Assembly: GCA_938009115.1 (NCBI GenBank)
Contig: CALLHZ010000003.1
Span: 1 to 8,527 of the forward strand
Source: an uncultured Clostridia bacterium
GTDB taxonomy: Bacteria; Bacillota; Clostridia; Peptostreptococcales; Anaerovoracaceae
Direction of reading: 5' to 3'
DNA length: 8,527 nucleotides
Of the stretch, positions 6,370-8,527 are shown piece by piece (positions within the stretch are counted from its first letter, which is position 1; the number at the start of each line of letters is the position of its first letter). A program made the translations under genes and the position numbers. The notes below the pieces were generated by a model, which was not told the origin of the DNA, did not search any database, and saw only the letters and a list, made by a program, of their open reading frames with translations.

Positions 6370-7184
6370 GTGATATGATTTATTATTTTTCTTCCACCGG
6401 CAATTCGCTGACCATTGCGCAGCGGATCGCCGGCGGGCTTGGAGACTGTGATGTCCGATCTATGGCTGTGAATTCATCCCAGCAACCCGTGGGTGGTCCC
6501 GGTCGCAGGATCGGATTTGTTTTTCCCGTATATTACGGCGGTATGCCCAGGCTGGTGGAGCGGTTTGTCCGGGATCTTGATATTCTGCCGGACACCTGTT
6601 GTTTCGCCTTTGCAACCTACGGTGCCCTTGTCATGGACACCCTGGGGATGCTGGAGGATGTTTTAAAGGAGAAAGGGCTTTTGCTGTCCTACGGGACAGG
6701 GGCCAGGATGCCGGGGAATTATATCGTTAAATATCAGGCGTTTTCCTCGAAAACGATCAACAGATTGCTGCCCAGGGCGATTCTTGCTGCTGATGCCGCC
6801 GCCGCGGAGATCGCTGAAGGAATATCCAGGCCGACAGCAAGAAGCTTTAAGCTATTGAGCCGTATGGTAAATCAAAAGGCCCTCTATCATGATACTGCCG
6901 GATGGGATGAGGGGTTTCAGGTGTCCGACCGTTGCATTGGATGCGGTCTGTGTGCGAAGGTATGCCCCGCAGGAAATATTTGGATGCTTGCGGAACGCCC
7001 GGTTTGGCAGCATCATTGCGAGCATTGTGTTGCTTGCGTTCAGTGGTGTCCCGTGGAGGCCATCGAATACGGGAATAAAACCGCCGGTCGCAGAAGATAC
7101 CAATTCCCCGGCCTTTCTGTCGATGCGATCATCGCCGGTGCCCCCGGACAGGACATGCCCGAAGAGGAAGAGCAACATGCGTAA
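6366..7184 (+). CDS. EFR1-family flavodoxin-ferredoxin protein
   Basis: A 272-residue EFR1-type protein joining an FMN-binding flavodoxin-like domain to a 2[4Fe-4S] ferredoxin domain. The N-terminus IYYFSSTGNSLTIAQRI (about 5-21) is the FMN phosphate loop, and FVFPVYYGGMPRLVERFV (about 51-68) is the second flavin-binding segment. At the C-terminus are CIGCGLCAKVCP (Cys190, 193, 196, 200) and CEHCVACVQWCP (Cys218, 221, 224, 228), two complete cluster motifs. It should shuttle low-potential electrons in the cytoplasm, but its partners are unknown. The ATG overlaps the DUF3795 stop by 4 nt and its own last 8 nt overlap the next gene. The acidic tail (PEEEEQH) lies in that overlap, where the GA-rich codons double as the ribosome binding site of the GyrI-like gene. 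Confidence 0.92.
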   Translation: MSDMIYYFSSTGNSLTIAQRIAGGLGDCDVRSMAVNSSQQPVGGPGRRIGFVFPVYYGGMPRLVERFVRDLDILPDTCCFAFATYGALVMDTLGMLEDVLKEKGLLLSYGTGARMPGNYIVKYQAFSSKTINRLLPRAILAADAAAAEIAEGISRPTARSFKLLSRMVNQKALYHDTAGWDEGFQVSDRCIGCGLCAKVCPAGNIWMLAERPVWQHHCEHCVACVQWCPVEAIEYGNKTAGRRRYQFPGLSVDAIIAGAPGQDMPEEEEQHA

Positions 7185-7794
7185 AGTGGAATATAAAAAA
7201 GATTACAAAGAATTGTATCTTCCAGGCGTACAGCCCTCTGTCATCCGGGTGCCCGCCATTTCTTTTGCGGCGATCGACGGTCAGGGAGATCCCAACGGAG
7301 AAGCTTTTGCCGAGGCTACAGCGGCGCTCTACAGCTTCAGCTACGCCGTAAAAATGTCATACAAGAGCAAGGAACCTCCGGAGGGATATTACGACTATAC
7401 CGTCTTTCCATTGGAAGGCGTTTGGGATCTGGTCGACAAAACGAAGCCTTCCACCGACAAAAGCAACTACGCTTACTCGATCATGATTCGTCAGCCGGAC
7501 TTCCTGAACAGTCAGCTGTTCGATCGCTTTCTTGTTGAGACGAAAAAGAAAAAGCCAAATGCCAGTTTGGACAGACTCCAGGCTGTTGTGATTGAAGAAG
7601 GCTTATGCTGTCAAATATTGCACACGGGCCCTTACGATGAAGAGCCTGCAAGCTTTGAAAAGATGCAGCAGTTTTGTGCCGATAACGGATATGAGCGTGC
7701 ATCCCTGACCCATCGGGAAATTTACTTGTCTGACCCGCGCAAAAGCGTTGGGGATAAACTGAAAACAGTGTTGAGATTCAGGATCAAAGAATGA
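7177..7794 (+). CDS. GyrI-like small-molecule binding domain protein
   Basis: A 205-residue protein of the GyrI-like/SOUL-type fold, closest by recall to the stand-alone clostridial and Listeria type. Recognisable blocks are KELYLPGVQPSVIRVPAISF (about 11-30), the DGQGDPNG loop (34-41), YTVFPLEGVWDL (74-85) with a conserved Glu80, YSIMIRQPDF (100-109), EGLCCQILHTGPYDEEPASF (141-160) and LTHREIYLSDPRK (177-189). Members bind hydrophobic small molecules. Some are known to hydrolyse cyclopropanoid genotoxins, and others are the ligand domains of multidrug regulators. No DNA-binding domain is present, so this copy acts as a sequestering protein or enzyme. The start ATG 7177 lies in an 8-nt overlap with EFR1, with AGGA (7165-7168) 8 nt upstream. 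The frame stays open far into EFR1, but residues upstream of the ATG show no family match. Confidence 0.9.
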   Translation: MRKVEYKKDYKELYLPGVQPSVIRVPAISFAAIDGQGDPNGEAFAEATAALYSFSYAVKMSYKSKEPPEGYYDYTVFPLEGVWDLVDKTKPSTDKSNYAYSIMIRQPDFLNSQLFDRFLVETKKKKPNASLDRLQAVVIEEGLCCQILHTGPYDEEPASFEKMQQFCADNGYERASLTHREIYLSDPRKSVGDKLKTVLRFRIKE

Positions 7795-8456
7795 GCGGAT
7801 CAATGAAAATATATCAAGAGTCACTGAAGCATGCCGATGCGGTCTTTCGGGCGGAAGGGGCGGAGTTCGAGGGCGTTTGCGGATTCTGCCAGGAATGGTA
7901 TCCCACGGCTCCACAGCGGATCGCCGGCTGTGGTCCCACGGTGGCATGTATGATCATGACTTACATATTATATAAAGCTTTTCATGTAAGCTCTCCGGTT
8001 TCGCAAGGGCAGTCCGCCTGTCTGGCGGCCATGGAGGAAGCCTGGTGTTACGTAACGCCGGGCGATGAAGGGATCCCTGCCACCCGCATGTTCTGTGAAG
8101 GGTTCCTGGAATATGCAAAAACCAAAGGGCTGGGTGTGGAGGCCCGATCGCTGGATGTACCTCAGAATACGGGGTCGCGCCCTTCCTTTGCCGAAATCCT
8201 GCAGTTTATTTCAGGTGCGCTGGCTGTGGATGTCCCGGTGGCATTTCTTAACCTCTGCAACGGCGATGTACACAATCTGGACCGATGGCACTGGGTGACC
8301 ATTGTGTCGATCGAATGCGACGAGGATAATGCCATTGTCCGTATCATGGACGAGGGCCGCCTCCTGGATGTGGACCTGAGGTTGTGGTACAACACTACGG
8401 TTCGGGGAGGCGGCTTTTCCTGCTTCTTATTAACGGAGAAAGGAGCTGTCGTATGA
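7791..8456 (+). CDS. Papain/C39-like cysteine peptidase fold protein of unknown function
   Basis: A 221-residue protein that I do not recognise as a named family, but which has the layout of a C39-like papain fold. QRIAGCGPTVACMIMTYIL (about 42-60) presents a candidate nucleophile Cys47 in GCGPT at the start of a helix. A late DRWHWVTIVSI (164-174) gives a candidate His167, and IMDEG (185-189) gives Asp187. That Cys-His-Asp order and spacing match C39-type peptidases and related transferases or deamidases. There is no signal peptide, ABC transporter domain or hydrophobic anchor, so it is not a bacteriocin exporter and should be cytoplasmic. ATG 7791 overlaps the GyrI-like stop (ATGA), and its own stop overlaps the next gene in the same way. 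A second in-frame ATG lies at 7803. The proteolytic activity is inference; it could equally act on an amide in a small molecule. Confidence 0.7.
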   Translation: MSGSMKIYQESLKHADAVFRAEGAEFEGVCGFCQEWYPTAPQRIAGCGPTVACMIMTYILYKAFHVSSPVSQGQSACLAAMEEAWCYVTPGDEGIPATRMFCEGFLEYAKTKGLGVEARSLDVPQNTGSRPSFAEILQFISGALAVDVPVAFLNLCNGDVHNLDRWHWVTIVSIECDEDNAIVRIMDEGRLLDVDLRLWYNTTVRGGGFSCFLLTEKGAVV

Positions 8457-8527
8457 CCCACCCATGGGAAGAGATCAGCCTGGCCGACTATGAAAACCAT
8501 ATGAGGCTGGATTCCGTGATGCAGCTG
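8453..8527 (+). CDS. Probable class I SAM-dependent methyltransferase, N-terminal fragment (runs off window)
   Basis: The first 25 codons of a gene that continues past the window edge. It starts with ATG 8453 in an ATGA overlap with the preceding stop and has a strong AAAGGAG (8439-8445) 7 nt upstream. The N-terminus MTHPWEEISLADYENHM, then LDSVMQL, resembles the leader of a clostridial class I SAM-dependent methyltransferase family, where it precedes the Rossmann-fold glycine motif. No SAM-binding motif is inside the window, so the product name rests on recall of the leader alone. That a gene starts here is nearly certain. Confidence 0.6.
   Translation, partial: MTHPWEEISLADYENHMRLDSVMQL

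Noticed and set aside
6889..7176. Upstream extension of the GyrI-like frame to an ATG at 6889
   Set aside because: This part lies wholly inside the EFR1 ferredoxin domain in another frame and has no family similarity. ATG 7177 has an appropriately spaced ribosome binding site and fits the family N-terminus.

Overview
The window looks like a chromosomal segment of an anaerobic, low-to-mid GC member of the Firmicutes, most likely a Clostridia-type organism. The grounds are a methylaspartate ammonia-lyase (glutamate fermentation through mesaconate), an NhaC-family antiporter, strong AGGAGG-type ribosome binding sites and several families common in clostridia (EFR1 ferredoxin, DUF3795, DUF7000, GyrI-like). 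The taxonomic call is inference; no rRNA or other marker gene is present. There are no tRNAs, insertion sequences, CRISPR arrays or phage genes.

Layout. (1) 1-416, + strand: C-terminal part of methylaspartate ammonia-lyase, ending at a 12-bp bidirectional terminator hairpin (443-473). (2) 498-2114, - strand: a complete NhaC-family Na+/H+ antiporter with a signal-peptide-like N-terminus. (3) 2115-2434: a 320-bp divergent intergenic region with a promoter candidate on each strand and two small inverted repeats. (4) 2435-3707, + strand: a two-gene unit of a flavodoxin-fold protein with a compact Cys motif and a GNAT acetyltransferase, one base apart. (5) 3722-8527 (runs off the end), + strand: a promoter overlapped by an 18-bp palindrome, then a tight run of eight genes: TetR regulator, HSL-type alpha/beta hydrolase, DUF7000 protein, Cys-rich DUF3795 protein, EFR1 flavodoxin-ferredoxin, GyrI-like protein, papain/C39-like protein and the start of a probable SAM methyltransferase.

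The last block is the most interesting. Five of its seven gene junctions overlap (four ATGA junctions plus one 8-nt overlap), no terminator is visible inside it, and a near-perfect sigma-A-type promoter carries what looks like the TetR protein's own operator across the predicted start site. The simplest reading is a self-repressed, ligand-induced operon. A TetR sensor, an esterase-like hydrolase, a GyrI-like small-molecule binding or hydrolysing protein, a redox flavoprotein/ferredoxin and a methyltransferase would together suit handling of a xenobiotic or a toxic small molecule. That function is a hypothesis. The DUF7000, DUF3795 and C39-like members have no assigned role here.
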